Assembly: GCF_011806425.1 (NCBI RefSeq)
Contig: NZ_JAATOV010000007.1
Span: 1-64,000, forward strand
Reading direction: 5' to 3'
DNA from: Thalassospira lucentensis
GTDB taxonomy: Bacteria > Pseudomonadota > Alphaproteobacteria > Rhodospirillales > Thalassospiraceae
Length of the DNA stretch: 64,000 nt
A program made the position numbers and the translations under genes. The first letter of the stretch is position 1; each line of letters begins with the position of its first letter. The notes below the pieces were generated by a model. The model had not been told where the DNA came from. It ran no database searches and saw nothing but the letters and a program-made list of their open reading frames with translations. Shown piece by piece: positions 33,360 through 42,271 of the stretch.

Positions 33360-34505
33360 TCAAGCCCACTCAATCGCCGCCGGTAAATCCAGTTTCGGCG
33401 CCTGTTCCATGACCATCGCAAGGAAAATGCGCGCAATCGGCGACAGGCTTTTGCTGTCGCGTGTGATCACGCCAATCGGGCGGTGACGGACGGGTTGGCA
33501 AAGTGGGACGAAGGTCAGTTTGGCATCGGCATTTTGGTCCGACACGCCGGTTGCAATCCGCGCGGCCAGCTCCGGCAGGACCGTGATCCCCACCCCTTCG
33601 GCGACCATCGCGGCCAGTGTAACGGTGTTGGATGTCTCGACCACCGGGCGCAATCCCGCCACCAGCCCAAGCGCGGCAAGATCGCCCGACGTTTTCGCTG
33701 TGTCTTTCACATGCTCGGCTTTGTCACCGCGCGCTACCTTGGCCATCGCACGGTCAAGCTTTGCCGCACTGCCGACAACCGCCTTGGCCGCCCCCACGCC
33801 AAGGGCCGCGGCCTGTGTCACCGCCGCACTCATCGGCGTCGCTGGCACGTTCGGCACCGCCCCGCCAAATCCCTGATCGGCCATCATCGCACGCGTGCCT
33901 GATTCCGGGCCCAGCCCAACAAACGGCTGATCAAAAAGGTCCGCCCACGCGATTTCAGATTGCTGGGCAAATTCATGATCGGCCCGGCACAGCACGCCAA
34001 ACCGATCAGAAAAAAGCGGACTAAACCGAATATCGGGCAGGTCCTGCCATTCCCCGGCAATGCCAAAATCGGCCTCGTTATTGGCGACCGCTTCATGCAC
34101 TTCGCCAGCATTCATTTCATCGAGCCTAAGGCGCGCATCAGGGTGCTCGGCCACGAAATGGCGGATCACACCGGGCAAAATGCGGGTTAAAACCGACGGG
34201 GCTGCCGCAATACGGATTTTGCCACCAATCCCCTTGGACAACGCATCAAGATCACCAAGCGCCTCTTCAAAATCGCCCAGCAACCGCCGCGCAATCGGCA
34301 AAAACCGCTCCCCCGTCACGGTCAACGACACATGGCGCGTGGTGCGATCAAAAAGGGCCGCGCCCGTTACATCCTCAAACTGGCGAATGGTCGCGGTAAT
34401 CGCCGGCGATCCAAGCCCAAGGGCGGCGGCCGCCGCACTAAACGATCCCTGCTCGGCAACCGCAACAAACACGCGCATATGGCGGATATTAAGTGATGAC
34501 AGCAT
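33360..34505 (-). CDS. LysR-family regulator with a ~70-residue insert in the effector domain
   Basis: A 381-residue LysR protein, longer than the usual ~300. The N-terminal HTH is HMRVFVAVAEQGSFSAAAAAL with QFEDVTGAALFDR. The effector domain begins at KGIGGKIRIAAAPSVL. Between ESGTRAMMADQGFG (~213) and LVAGLRPVVETSNTV (~281) lies an Ala/Lys-rich insert (~214-280, e.g. AAALGVGAAKAVVGSAAKLD) where typical homologues have only a few residues. The reading frame is intact. The gene is monocistronic and its targets are unknown. Confidence 0.9.
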   Translation of the reverse strand: MLSSLNIRHMRVFVAVAEQGSFSAAAAALGLGSPAITATIRQFEDVTGAALFDRTTRHVSLTVTGERFLPIARRLLGDFEEALGDLDALSKGIGGKIRIAAAPSVLTRILPGVIRHFVAEHPDARLRLDEMNAGEVHEAVANNEADFGIAGEWQDLPDIRFSPLFSDRFGVLCRADHEFAQQSEIAWADLFDQPFVGLGPESGTRAMMADQGFGGAVPNVPATPMSAAVTQAAALGVGAAKAVVGSAAKLDRAMAKVARGDKAEHVKDTAKTSGDLAALGLVAGLRPVVETSNTVTLAAMVAEGVGITVLPELAARIATGVSDQNADAKLTFVPLCQPVRHRPIGVITRDSKSLSPIARIFLAMVMEQAPKLDLPAAIEWA

Positions 34506-34674
34506 GATTTTAGATGTCCGTTCCAGTAAATGTGCGCCTGCCCCAAAAGACCATAGCGCCCAATCCCGCTGCGGGCAAAAGGCTTCTTGCGTGTTTTACA
34601 TCGCCAAACGCTACTTTAAAGGGCATTCTGTCTGTAAGGTTCACGTTTCGACAATTGAGAATAAATTGAAGGCA

Positions 34675-36165
34675 ATGACAGAAGACGACCGACCCAAACT
34701 ACTCGCGGGCGATGAAGCCTTCGACCTTTGGCGCAAGGGTCCTGGCGCGTGGAACATTTGGATTGAAGCAAATCCGGGCACAGATATCAGCTTTGCCGGT
34801 TTTGTTTTCTCAATCAAACGGGTTTCTAAAAGAGAACTATCGTTCGCTGGCTATCACTTCGGCAATCGGAACATAGACTTTTCAAATGCCATTTTCAGAA
34901 CTGGAGATGTCGTCTTCTCTAATGCGGTGTTTGAAGGTAACGTAGAATTCGCTGGCGCGGACTTCGGCAACGGAAGTATCAAATTTTGCGATGTAGAATT
35001 CCAAGGTGAAGTGAACTTTCTCGAGACAAAATTTGGAGATAGCAACGTTGACTTTGGTGGCTGCCGATTTAGGCAAGGTGCCGATTTCACGGAGGCTATC
35101 TTTGGAAAAGGACGTGTGGTTTTTAGCCGAACCAGTTTCTTTGGTCCCGCTGATTTTTATCTCACACAGTTTGGCGAAGGATATCTAGAGTTCTTTGACG
35201 CCCACTTTAAGGATCCAGTCTGCTTCCGTCGCTCCAGTCTCGGTTTAGGCGAACTATGCTTCAGAGAGACTCAATTCAATACCGACATCGTCGACTTTAG
35301 CGAAGCCATGTTCGGGAACGTCAGGATCGACTTTACTGATGCGACATTTGAAAATTGCGATTTAACCTTCAATCGCGCAAAGATCGGCGAGTTGATATTC
35401 AAACCTCATTTGTTCGCCTCTGAGCGCTTAGCCGCACAAAGCTTGTCAATTGAAGACTTAGCCATCGTGGTGTTCCCGAAAGGCTCAGCATCGTTGAAAT
35501 TTTGCGACTTTCAAGGCGCGTCATTTCGAGGCTCATTATTTATCAAAGGCAACCTAAGCATTGTGCCAGACTTTCGACGCACGAGAGCTTCTCACCAAAT
35601 TGAACTAAGCGACCTAGAGGTCAAACTCCTTCGTTCTCCCAAGTCGCCAAACTGGTTCAAAAGGTTTTATGCTGTAGCCGCAGATTCCCAAGATGCAGCT
35701 CGCTTGCGCCGTCTAAAGGAAATTGCCGAAACCAACAAGGATCATCAGGCCGCCTTGCGGTTTTCCGCCGATGAAAACAGGGCGCGACGCTGGATTGAAA
35801 CATCATGGCTTGGATCTTTGCTCGATATCGCCTTTAGTGGTTTCAGCAATTACGGTCAAAGTATTCTGCGACCTTATTTGTGGCTCTTTAGTTTTTTTGC
35901 AGGGTTTATTGGCATTTACAAAACTTTGGCGACAGCTTGCCATGCGGGTTGGCTGACTTCATTGGGACAAGCAACCCTCTTATCCATCAGCAACAGCCTA
36001 GCGTTCCTACCGCAATCGAGAAGCTTGCGAACGGATGCCCTAAAAGCACTTTATCCCGGTGATCCGGGCTTTTGGGTCGATGCCCTCATGATCACCCAAG
36101 GCGTTCTCAGTTTCGTTTTCCTGTTCCTAATCGGTCTGGGTCTCCGCAACCGTTTCCGCCTGTAA
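34675..36165 (+). CDS. Pentapeptide-repeat-like beta-helix membrane protein
   Basis: A protein of 496 residues from ATG 34675; the open frame reaches 34060 inside the LysR gene but that part is antisense reading. Residues ~40-270 are repeats with recurring F-x-x-A-x-F units (FSNAIFRTGDVVFSNAVF, FGDSNVDFGGCRF), predicting a right-handed beta-helix of the pentapeptide-repeat type. Near residues 360-390 there is a charged helical stretch, then two or three transmembrane helices to the C-terminus (LWLFSFFAGFIGIYKTLA; VLSFVFLFLIGLGLRNR). AT-richer than its surroundings. Function unknown. Confidence 0.75.
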   Translation: MTEDDRPKLLAGDEAFDLWRKGPGAWNIWIEANPGTDISFAGFVFSIKRVSKRELSFAGYHFGNRNIDFSNAIFRTGDVVFSNAVFEGNVEFAGADFGNGSIKFCDVEFQGEVNFLETKFGDSNVDFGGCRFRQGADFTEAIFGKGRVVFSRTSFFGPADFYLTQFGEGYLEFFDAHFKDPVCFRRSSLGLGELCFRETQFNTDIVDFSEAMFGNVRIDFTDATFENCDLTFNRAKIGELIFKPHLFASERLAAQSLSIEDLAIVVFPKGSASLKFCDFQGASFRGSLFIKGNLSIVPDFRRTRASHQIELSDLEVKLLRSPKSPNWFKRFYAVAADSQDAARLRRLKEIAETNKDHQAALRFSADENRARRWIETSWLGSLLDIAFSGFSNYGQSILRPYLWLFSFFAGFIGIYKTLATACHAGWLTSLGQATLLSISNSLAFLPQSRSLRTDALKALYPGDPGFWVDALMITQGVLSFVFLFLIGLGLRNRFRL

Positions 36166-36176
36166 CATCAAGCGTG

Positions 36177-37157
36177 TCAAATATCCGCCGGACGCGGTGA
36201 CAGGCCCTTGGCGGTGCTGGTGGTTTTGCCGCGTTGCACGGTGGGATGGACCTGTACCAAGCATTCATGAAAAACGCGCGCCATACGCGAAATCACGGTT
36301 TGCGGGAAATTGGCCGCACACATGGCGATTTTAAACGTCAAAAGATCGGGGCGAAGGGCGCGCATATCGCCGCGTTCAACCCATTGTTTGGCATAATGGG
36401 TCGGCAGGAAGCTGACGAACTTGCCACTTAGGATCAAATACGCCAGCCCTTCCATATCATAGGCCGTCGCACTGGGCGGATGGCGAAACAGCGATTGGAA
36501 CGCGGTCGCCACCGAATAGCCGCGCCGGGCAAATTTCTGATCGGCCAGCAATTCAATCGGCATGTTCGATTGTTCGCGCCCATAAAGCGGATGTTCCCGC
36601 CCGCAATACATCATCTGTTCTTCGTGAAAAAGATGCTGCATCTGGATCGCGCCATTCATCGGCTGATTGGGCACAATGGCGATTTCCATCTGACGGCTGA
36701 GCAACGCATTTTCGATCTGGTTGGGCGACACCACCACAAGGGTCGGATGCACGCCCGGCACCCGATCATTAAAAAGCTGGATCGCCTGCCCCAGATGGCA
36801 ATTGGGGTTTTCCACCATTGCATCAACCAGCCCAATGCGCAGTTCGCCACTCATATTGCCGCGAATGGCCCCGACTTCGGCGCGAAAGGAATCTGCTGCC
36901 GAAAACAGCTTGATCACTTCGCTGTAAATCTTCTGGCCATGCTCGGTCAGCGAGAATCCAGACCGCCCGCGCCGACAGAGTTTCACCCCCAACCGGGTTT
37001 CAAGGGCGGCCATCTGCGTACTGATGGTAGAGCGCGAAATGCCCAATTCATCCTGGGCGGCGGTAAAGCCATTGCTTTCGACAATGGTGCGAAAAATCCG
37101 CAACTGGCGGAAATCGACGTCACTAAGCGGTGGAATGGTGGTCGACACAGCAATCAA
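36177..37157 (-). CDS. LysR-family regulator of the ureohydrolase/ABC cluster
   Basis: A 326-residue LysR protein with HTH QLRIFRTIVESNGFTAAQDELGISRSTISTQ (positions ~18-48) and a normal-length effector domain. It is divergent from the agmatinase-family gene at 37328 with a 170-base shared promoter, the classical arrangement for a LysR activator of the adjacent operon. A symmetric TTC-N9-GAA site lies between (37196-37212). The inducer is probably the imported guanidino or amine compound; this is inference. Confidence 0.9.
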   Translation of the reverse strand: MIAVSTTIPPLSDVDFRQLRIFRTIVESNGFTAAQDELGISRSTISTQMAALETRLGVKLCRRGRSGFSLTEHGQKIYSEVIKLFSAADSFRAEVGAIRGNMSGELRIGLVDAMVENPNCHLGQAIQLFNDRVPGVHPTLVVVSPNQIENALLSRQMEIAIVPNQPMNGAIQMQHLFHEEQMMYCGREHPLYGREQSNMPIELLADQKFARRGYSVATAFQSLFRHPPSATAYDMEGLAYLILSGKFVSFLPTHYAKQWVERGDMRALRPDLLTFKIAMCAANFPQTVISRMARVFHECLVQVHPTVQRGKTTSTAKGLSPRPADI

Positions 37158-37195
37158 AGCCTTTACGTTGAAAAAATCGGACGTTTACTTTGGAA

Positions 37196-37212
37196 GTTCG
37201 ATATTATTGAAC
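37196..37212. promoter_or_regulatory. Candidate LysR binding site
   Basis: GTTCGATATTATTGAAC is a GTTC-N9-GAAC dyad in the divergent LysR/ureohydrolase promoter. A repeated ACGTT (37165, 37181) lies nearby. Confidence 0.4.
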
Positions 37213-37327
37213 ACAAGACACCGTGGCAACTTCATTTGTGCAGCGCAACCGATCCCGTCCGGATTGGGATGTAATGCCCCCATCGCCGCCACCATGCTGC
37301 ACCGCGCCGCCGCCACGGAGTTCTGAA

Positions 37328-38332
37328 ATGACCAGTTCAAAAGACCCATCGACCATCAATTTCACCCCGCCTTCGGCGATGACCATGCCGCGCTATGCCG
37401 GGGTCGCAAGCTTTATGCGCGCCCCGCATCTGTCGATGGATGATGCGGCCTGTGATCTGGTCGATATCGCCATGCTGGGCGTGCCATGGGATGGCGGTAC
37501 CACCAACCGTCCGGGCACGCGCCACGGTCCGCGCCAATTGCGCGACCTGTCAACGATGATCCGCCCGATCCACCCGGTTACCGGGCAAAACCCGTTCGAA
37601 GACCGTAACGTGGCTGATCTGGGCGATGCGCCGGTTAATCCGGCCGACATCATGGATACGCTTGAAAAAGTCACAAGCTTTGTCGCAGGCCTCAAAAACA
37701 AGGGCATTTCGCCCTTAAGTGCCGGCGGCGACCATTTATTGTCCTATCCGATTTTGGCTGCACTGGCAAAGGATCGCCCGCTGGGCATGGTGCACTTTGA
37801 TGCCCATACCGATCTTTTTGACAGCTATTTCAACGGCTATAAATACACCCACGGCACCCCGTTCCGCCGCGCAATCGAGGACGGCTACCTTGATCCCAAA
37901 CGCGTGGTGCAGATCGGCATTCGTGGTACGATGTATGACGGCGAAGATGTGCAATGGGGCCTGTCACAAGGCGTTCGGATCATCCGCATCGAAGAAGTCG
38001 AAGATCGCGGCATTGATGATGTCATGGCTGAGGCCCGCGAAATCGTCGGCCAGCAAGACACCTATGTCAGCTTTGACATCGATTGCATCGATCCCGCCTT
38101 TGCCCCCGGTACGGGCACACCCGAAATCGGTGGCTTCACCAGCCGCGAAGCCCAACGTTTGGTTCGCAAGCTTGCCGGGCTCAATATCGTCGGCGCCGAT
38201 CTGGTCGAGGTTTCCCCACCCTTTGATCCATCGGGGGGCACCGCGTGGCTTGGCGTGTCGATCATGTTTGAACTGCTGTGCGTTTTGGCCGCGTCCAAAC
38301 AAAGCAAGAACCCGAACAAGACCACCGCTTAA
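37328..38332 (+). CDS. Agmatinase-family ureohydrolase
   Basis: A 334-residue enzyme from ATG 37328; the upstream frame to 37223 lacks family content. The binuclear metal site is complete: SAGGDHLLSYP, VHFDAHTDLFD and SFDIDCIDPAFAPGTGTP. The arginase/agmatinase/guanidinobutyrase family hydrolyses a guanidino group to urea plus an amine. Next to an NMT1-type ABC importer and LysR regulator, it is likely catabolic, acting on an imported guanidino compound. Agmatine itself, guanidinobutyrate, guanidinopropionate, taurocyamine or free guanidine cannot be distinguished here. Confidence 0.9.
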   Translation: MTSSKDPSTINFTPPSAMTMPRYAGVASFMRAPHLSMDDAACDLVDIAMLGVPWDGGTTNRPGTRHGPRQLRDLSTMIRPIHPVTGQNPFEDRNVADLGDAPVNPADIMDTLEKVTSFVAGLKNKGISPLSAGGDHLLSYPILAALAKDRPLGMVHFDAHTDLFDSYFNGYKYTHGTPFRRAIEDGYLDPKRVVQIGIRGTMYDGEDVQWGLSQGVRIIRIEEVEDRGIDDVMAEAREIVGQQDTYVSFDIDCIDPAFAPGTGTPEIGGFTSREAQRLVRKLAGLNIVGADLVEVSPPFDPSGGTAWLGVSIMFELLCVLAASKQSKNPNKTTA

Positions 38333-38447
38333 AGAGCTAAAGAACGTTTTTCGCCACCACCATCTGCGTCACCAAAACCACCAACCATAAAACCAAAACA
38401 AGACTTACAAGACTTATCAGAGAGTCCTCAACACGGAGATACACCTT

Positions 38448-39428
38448 ATGAAACGGTTCCTTTCCAAGCTTTGCCTATCGGGCGTTGCCCTGATGACCGC
38501 GGCAAGCCTTTCAAGCACCGCATCGGCTGCCGAAGAACTCACCATTGCCCACTCCACATGGGTTGGCTACGGCCCGCTTTACATCGCCCAAGAAGAAGGC
38601 TTCTTCGAAGACGAAGGCCTTGATGTCAAACTGGTCATTATGGAAGACGTCAAAACCCGTATGCCGGCCTTGGCCGCTGGTCGGATTGACGTTGCCGTTA
38701 CCACCATTGATACGGTTTTGGGTTTCTATACCCCCGAACATCCGCTGAGCTATCTGTTCGCGCTCGATGATTCACGCGGCGGCGATGGCATCGTTGCCAA
38801 TCAGGACATCAAATCGGTTGCCGATCTTAAGGGCAAAAACGTCGCCTTTACCGAGGGGTCCGTTTCGCAGTTCTTCCTCAGTGTCCTTCTCAAAGATGCC
38901 GGCATGAAGCTTTCGGACATCAATGCGATGAACATGTCGGCCGGTGATGCCGGTGCGGCCTTTGTTGCCAAACGTGTTGATGCGGCTGTGACGTGGGAAC
39001 CTTGGTTGACGCGCGGTCAGGATACCGAACATGGTCACCTTCTGGTCGACAGCACCAAAACACCGGGCCTGATCACCGACATCATGGTCACCACCAACGA
39101 GACCCTTGAAAAACGCCGCCCGGAAATGGAAGCCCTGTACCGTGCATGGACCAAAGCCATCGCATGGCAGAAAGAAAACGAAGAAGCAGCCGATGTCATC
39201 ATGGCAAAGGGTGTTGGCGGCTGGCTTGAAGATCCGGCTGTGTTTGCCGAAACCCGTGCGGGCATTGCGTTCTATGACGATGCGATGAACAAGAAGTTCA
39301 TGGATACCAGCAACACCGACGGCATTTTGGGCACCATCGCCAACGCCAAAGAACTCGGCGAAGAAGCCGGTCTGTTTACGATTGATGCGGAACCAGCAAG
39401 CCTGATCGCCGCCGACATCGTTAAGTAA
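38448..39428 (+). CDS. NMT1-type (nitrate/sulfonate/taurine-like) ABC solute-binding protein
   Basis: A 326-residue periplasmic protein with signal peptide ending near STASAAEEL. The family opening TIAHSTWVGYGPLYIAQEEG is clear, as are KTRMPALAAGRIDVAV, LKGKNVAFTEGSVSQFFL and DAAVTWEPWL. Annotation tools usually call such proteins nitrate/sulfonate/taurine binding, but ligands vary widely (thiamine precursors, guanidine, taurine). A CACGGAGATACACC box precedes ATG 38448. It follows the ureohydrolase by 115 bases. Confidence 0.9.
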   Translation: MKRFLSKLCLSGVALMTAASLSSTASAAEELTIAHSTWVGYGPLYIAQEEGFFEDEGLDVKLVIMEDVKTRMPALAAGRIDVAVTTIDTVLGFYTPEHPLSYLFALDDSRGGDGIVANQDIKSVADLKGKNVAFTEGSVSQFFLSVLLKDAGMKLSDINAMNMSAGDAGAAFVAKRVDAAVTWEPWLTRGQDTEHGHLLVDSTKTPGLITDIMVTTNETLEKRRPEMEALYRAWTKAIAWQKENEEAADVIMAKGVGGWLEDPAVFAETRAGIAFYDDAMNKKFMDTSNTDGILGTIANAKELGEEAGLFTIDAEPASLIAADIVK

Positions 39429-39459
39429 CAAGTAAAAAGAAGACTTCGGAGCAAGTACC

Positions 39460-40254
39460 ATGTGGACCAGATCCCTCTTTTCACCCAAAACCGAGATTGC
39501 CAGACCGGTCTTTATCAGTCTGTCGCTGGCATCGGTTGCTGTTGTTCTGTGTCTATGGTGCTTGCTCACCTATGGCGGCATCACGCCAAAGGATTTCCTC
39601 GCCGCCCCGCACGAAGTCATCCTGGCCGGGGTCAAGCGCGTCGCCAATATGTCGCTGCTTGAACATATGTGGGCCAGCTTGGTGGTGATCCTGTCGGGCT
39701 TTATCTTGGCCTCGATCTTTGCCGTGCCGCTGGGCATCCTGATGGGCAGCTTCCGCGCCGTGCAGGCGATCATTGAACCGATCACCGGCTTCATGCGCTA
39801 CATCCCGGTATCCGCCCTGATCCCGCTTTTGATCCTGTGGATCGGCATTGGCATCGAACAGAAAATCATGGTGATTTTCCTCGGTACGTTTTTCCAACAA
39901 TTGATCCTGATTTCTGATGTCTCGGCCCGTGTGTCCAAGGATCTGATTGATTGCGCCTATACGCTCGGTGCTGATCGGCGCAAGGTTGTCACCCGTGTTT
40001 TGGTTCCGGCCTGCATGCCCGGTGTGATGGATAACCTGCGTGTGACAATGGGTTGGGCCTGGACCTATCTTGTTGTCGCCGAACTGGTCGCGGCCGATAC
40101 CGGCCTTGGCTACATGATCCTCAATGCCATGCGCGGTCTGTTTACCGATGTGATTTTGCTTGGTGTCTTTACCATCGGCATTTTGGGTCTGATCACTGAT
40201 TTCTTCTTTAAATGGGCGCGGCGCCGCTTGCTGCCCTGGTCTGCTGATTTTTAA
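39460..40254 (+). CDS. ABC importer permease (SsuC/TauC-like)
   Basis: A 264-residue permease with about six helices and the EAA-type coupling loop IDCAYTLGADRRKVVTRVLVPACMPG. It starts after CTTCGGAGCAAG at ATG 39460, 31 bases after the solute-binding gene, and 11 bases before the ATPase gene. It provides the homodimeric channel of the importer. Confidence 0.92.
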   Translation: MWTRSLFSPKTEIARPVFISLSLASVAVVLCLWCLLTYGGITPKDFLAAPHEVILAGVKRVANMSLLEHMWASLVVILSGFILASIFAVPLGILMGSFRAVQAIIEPITGFMRYIPVSALIPLLILWIGIGIEQKIMVIFLGTFFQQLILISDVSARVSKDLIDCAYTLGADRRKVVTRVLVPACMPGVMDNLRVTMGWAWTYLVVAELVAADTGLGYMILNAMRGLFTDVILLGVFTIGILGLITDFFFKWARRRLLPWSADF

Positions 40255-40265
40255 GGTTATTTGTC

Positions 40266-41069
40266 ATGAGTATGCTTTCCCTAAGCGACGTTACCGTACG
40301 CTTCGAACCCAAAGACAAACCAGCGGTCCTTGCCCTTGATGATGTCTCGCTGAAAGTCGCCAACAACACGTTTTCGGTCATTGTCGGCCCATCGGGCTGT
40401 GGCAAATCAACGCTTCTGCGTTTGGTCGCCGGGCTGGAAGTTCAGACCTCTGGCCATATGGAACTTGATGGCGAACCCATTGGCGGCCCGTCGGCGGATC
40501 GCGGCATGGTGTTTCAAAGCTACACGCTGTTTCCGTGGTTGACCGTGCGTGAAAACATCATGTTCGGCCCGAAACTTAAAAACCTGCCCAAATCCGAATG
40601 CGAAGACATCGCCGATGATTTGATCCAGGCCGTGCACCTCAACGGATTTGAAAATTCGTACCCAAAAGAACTGTCGGGCGGCATGCGCCAACGTGTGGCC
40701 TTGGCCCGCGCACTTGCCAATGATCCGCGCATTTTGTTGATGGATGAACCGTTTGGCGCGCTAGATAGCCAAACCCGTCAGGCCATGCAGGAACTGTTGC
40801 TCGATGTCTGGCAGTCACGCCGCAAAACCGTGCTGTTCATCACCCACGACATCGACGAAGCCATTTTCCTTGGCGATGAAGTCCATGTCATGTCGGCCCG
40901 TCCGGGCAGAATTCAAAAGTCACTCGACATCAACATCCCGCGCCCGCGCGGCATCGAAGTCCTGACCAGCCCGGAATTCACCGACTACAAAAAAACCATC
41001 CTGTCGCTGATGCACAAACAAGTCGTCGGCAGTCAGCAGCCAGAAGCACCAAAACGCGCAACGGCTTAA
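40266..41069 (+). CDS. ABC importer ATPase (SsuB/TauB-like)
   Basis: A 267-residue nucleotide-binding subunit with Walker A GPSGCGKST, Q-loop VFQSYTLFPW, signature LSGGMRQRVALARA, Walker B LLMDEPFGALD and the H-loop VLFITHDIDEA. It completes the three-gene importer. The stop is followed at once by the GGGTTAAA tandem repeat, with no visible terminator hairpin. Confidence 0.92.
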   Translation: MSMLSLSDVTVRFEPKDKPAVLALDDVSLKVANNTFSVIVGPSGCGKSTLLRLVAGLEVQTSGHMELDGEPIGGPSADRGMVFQSYTLFPWLTVRENIMFGPKLKNLPKSECEDIADDLIQAVHLNGFENSYPKELSGGMRQRVALARALANDPRILLMDEPFGALDSQTRQAMQELLLDVWQSRRKTVLFITHDIDEAIFLGDEVHVMSARPGRIQKSLDINIPRPRGIEVLTSPEFTDYKKTILSLMHKQVVGSQQPEAPKRATA

Positions 41070-41070
41070 G

Positions 41071-41110
41071 AGGTTAAAGGGTTAAAGGGTTAAAGGGTTA
41101 AAGGGTTAAA
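41071..41110 (+). repeat. Tandem octamer repeat (GGGTTAAA)5
   Basis: Four perfect GGGTTAAA copies (41079-41110) follow an imperfect AGGTTAAA (41071-41078), directly behind the importer ATPase stop. It is adjacent to the left flanking repeat of the toxin/immunity array. Confidence 0.85.
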
Positions 41111-41111
41111 G

Positions 41112-41140
41112 GCTTAACCGCCAATCAGCCCCCAAACCAC
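41112..41140 (+). repeat. Left 29 bp direct repeat flanking the toxin/immunity array
   Basis: The segment starting GCTTAACCGCCAA and ending CCAAACCAC matches 42650-42678 at 26 of 29 positions in the same orientation. The two copies bracket the three toxin-tip/immunity cassettes. Confidence 0.65.
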
Positions 41141-41202
41141 CCGACAGGCTCAGATACAGGGAATGTGCGGCGCACAGCAGCCCCGCACATTCCCGACCGT
41201 TT

Positions 41203-41538
41203 TTAAACACTTGATGGCTTCTCACGTAAAAGTTCGACGTACCTTCGGTCGCAATACCACCATTCAATATCCGGTAGCTCCATTCGAAGTAAGTTTAACA
41301 ACTCCCAACCCTCTTCATAGAACAAGTGATATTCTTGTTCATCATTGAAGCCGATATTTGAATGATCCGCCAAATCTAGTGTTTTATCAAAGGTCTCCTC
41401 CCACAAATGCAGCCGCGCTTTTAAGATATTAGAGATAGGCAACGTATCAGGATCAACGTTATCGGGTTCAGTCATATCCCAGAGACACCAACACTGATAA
41501 TCTGACTGCAATTTCATCTTGCGCTTCGCGTTGTGCAT
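41203..41538 (-). CDS. Immunity-like protein A, 111 aa
   Basis: A small, acidic, tryptophan-rich soluble protein (WCLWD, GWELLNLLRMELPDIEWWYCD). ATG 41538 has GAGGAGA upstream and stands 9 bases behind the stop of toxin tip A (41548-41691). Position, size and AT-rich composition fit an immunity protein for that tip. I cannot name its family. Confidence 0.6.
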   Translation of the reverse strand: MHNAKRKMKLQSDYQCWCLWDMTEPDNVDPDTLPISNILKARLHLWEETFDKTLDLADHSNIGFNDEQEYHLFYEEGWELLNLLRMELPDIEWWYCDRRYVELLREKPSSV

Positions 41539-41547
41539 ATTCTCTCC

Positions 41548-41691
41548 TCAAGGTCCTGATCTCGGGTTCGCGCCTAAGATAAAACCACTGTCGCCGAACG
41601 TAATCGCTGTGTATTGGGTTTGGCCGTTGCAATGGTATTTGTATACTCGGCGACCTTCACCGGCACCTTGATAACCTAGAATCTTTCCATT
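41548..41691 (-). pseudogene. Orphan toxin tip A (C-terminal fragment, no start)
   Basis: After an in-frame TAA, 47 codons are open on the minus strand: NGKILGYQGAGEGRRVYKY ... FILGANPRSGP, then TGA. There is no start codon or ribosome-binding site. The glycine/basic-rich end followed by an immediate immunity-like gene is what displaced polymorphic-toxin tips look like. Toxin class not recognised. Confidence 0.45.
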
Positions 41692-41744
41692 TTATCGCGT
41701 CGGGTCAGATCAACATCCTAAAGAGTTGGAACGGTGACAGTTAA

Positions 41745-42041
41745 TCACGCAAATTTTGAGTACTTCTTGTATAGTTTGTCGAATGAGATTTCACCTCTCC
41801 GCAGCGCTGAAAACTCTTCCTCCATTATCTCAACATCGGTAAATTTCGTCGCTAACTGCCCACTATCAAATTGGAAGAAATATACACCATCTGACTGAAA
41901 AGCCTTGCAGTGCATTCCTAGCAGTTCCTTCTCGTTCCCTCGAGCATTGCAAAAATAATACTCGTCCTCCCTCAACTCAAGGTGGCGATCTCTTTGCGAA
42001 GTATCAATCTTCACAGGCTTAAGCTTCACAATAAGCTCCAC
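41745..42041 (-). CDS. Immunity-like protein B, 98 aa
   Basis: The start is the GTG whose first base is the last base of the TAG ending toxin tip B (TAGTG, 42043-42039), so translation is coupled. The C-terminus (VEIMEEEFSALRRGEISFDKLYKKY) shares the EEF-x3-R-x-GE-x-SF-D pattern with the small proteins at 32720-33001 and 42237-42524, suggesting one diverged immunity family. Confidence 0.6.
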   Translation of the reverse strand: MELIVKLKPVKIDTSQRDRHLELREDEYYFCNARGNEKELLGMHCKAFQSDGVYFFQFDSGQLATKFTDVEIMEEEFSALRRGEISFDKLYKKYSKFA

Positions 42042-42271
42042 TAGAATTCAATTTCGATAAGCGGTGCGTTTCTCAACTCGACACCTGCTTCAGCAGTTCC
42101 ACCGGCAGTAAATCCACCTGGCACCCATTGATGATTGGCTCCTCTCTCGTTTCCACTTGGAAATTTAATTCCAGCAAGATTTTGCTGTGGAATATGAAGA
42201 GCTACTGAATCACCATTTGAAAGTGTACCTGGGACGCTACCCAACGGGCTGTCTCTTTTTGTTCCTGTCTG
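42041..42271 (-). pseudogene. Orphan toxin tip B (C-terminal fragment)
   Basis: An open stretch of 76 codons between an in-frame TAA and the TAG at 42043. It reads ...SNGDSVALHIPQQNLAGI... GANHQWVPGGFTAGGTAEAG ... IEIEF. No normal start; the first possible is TTG. It overlaps the end of immunity gene C by 35 bases in another frame. HQWVPGG..AGGT resembles the C-terminal part of polymorphic toxin domains, but the class is uncertain. Confidence 0.45.

Noticed and set aside
34060..34674. N-terminal extension of the pentapeptide-like protein into the LysR gene
   Set aside because: The extension is the antisense of conserved LysR coding sequence and has no beta-helix repeats.
37158..37327. Possible guanidine (ykkC-type) riboswitch ahead of the ureohydrolase
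   Set aside because: None of the conserved blocks of guanidine riboswitches are visible in this leader; a LysR dyad explains regulation better.
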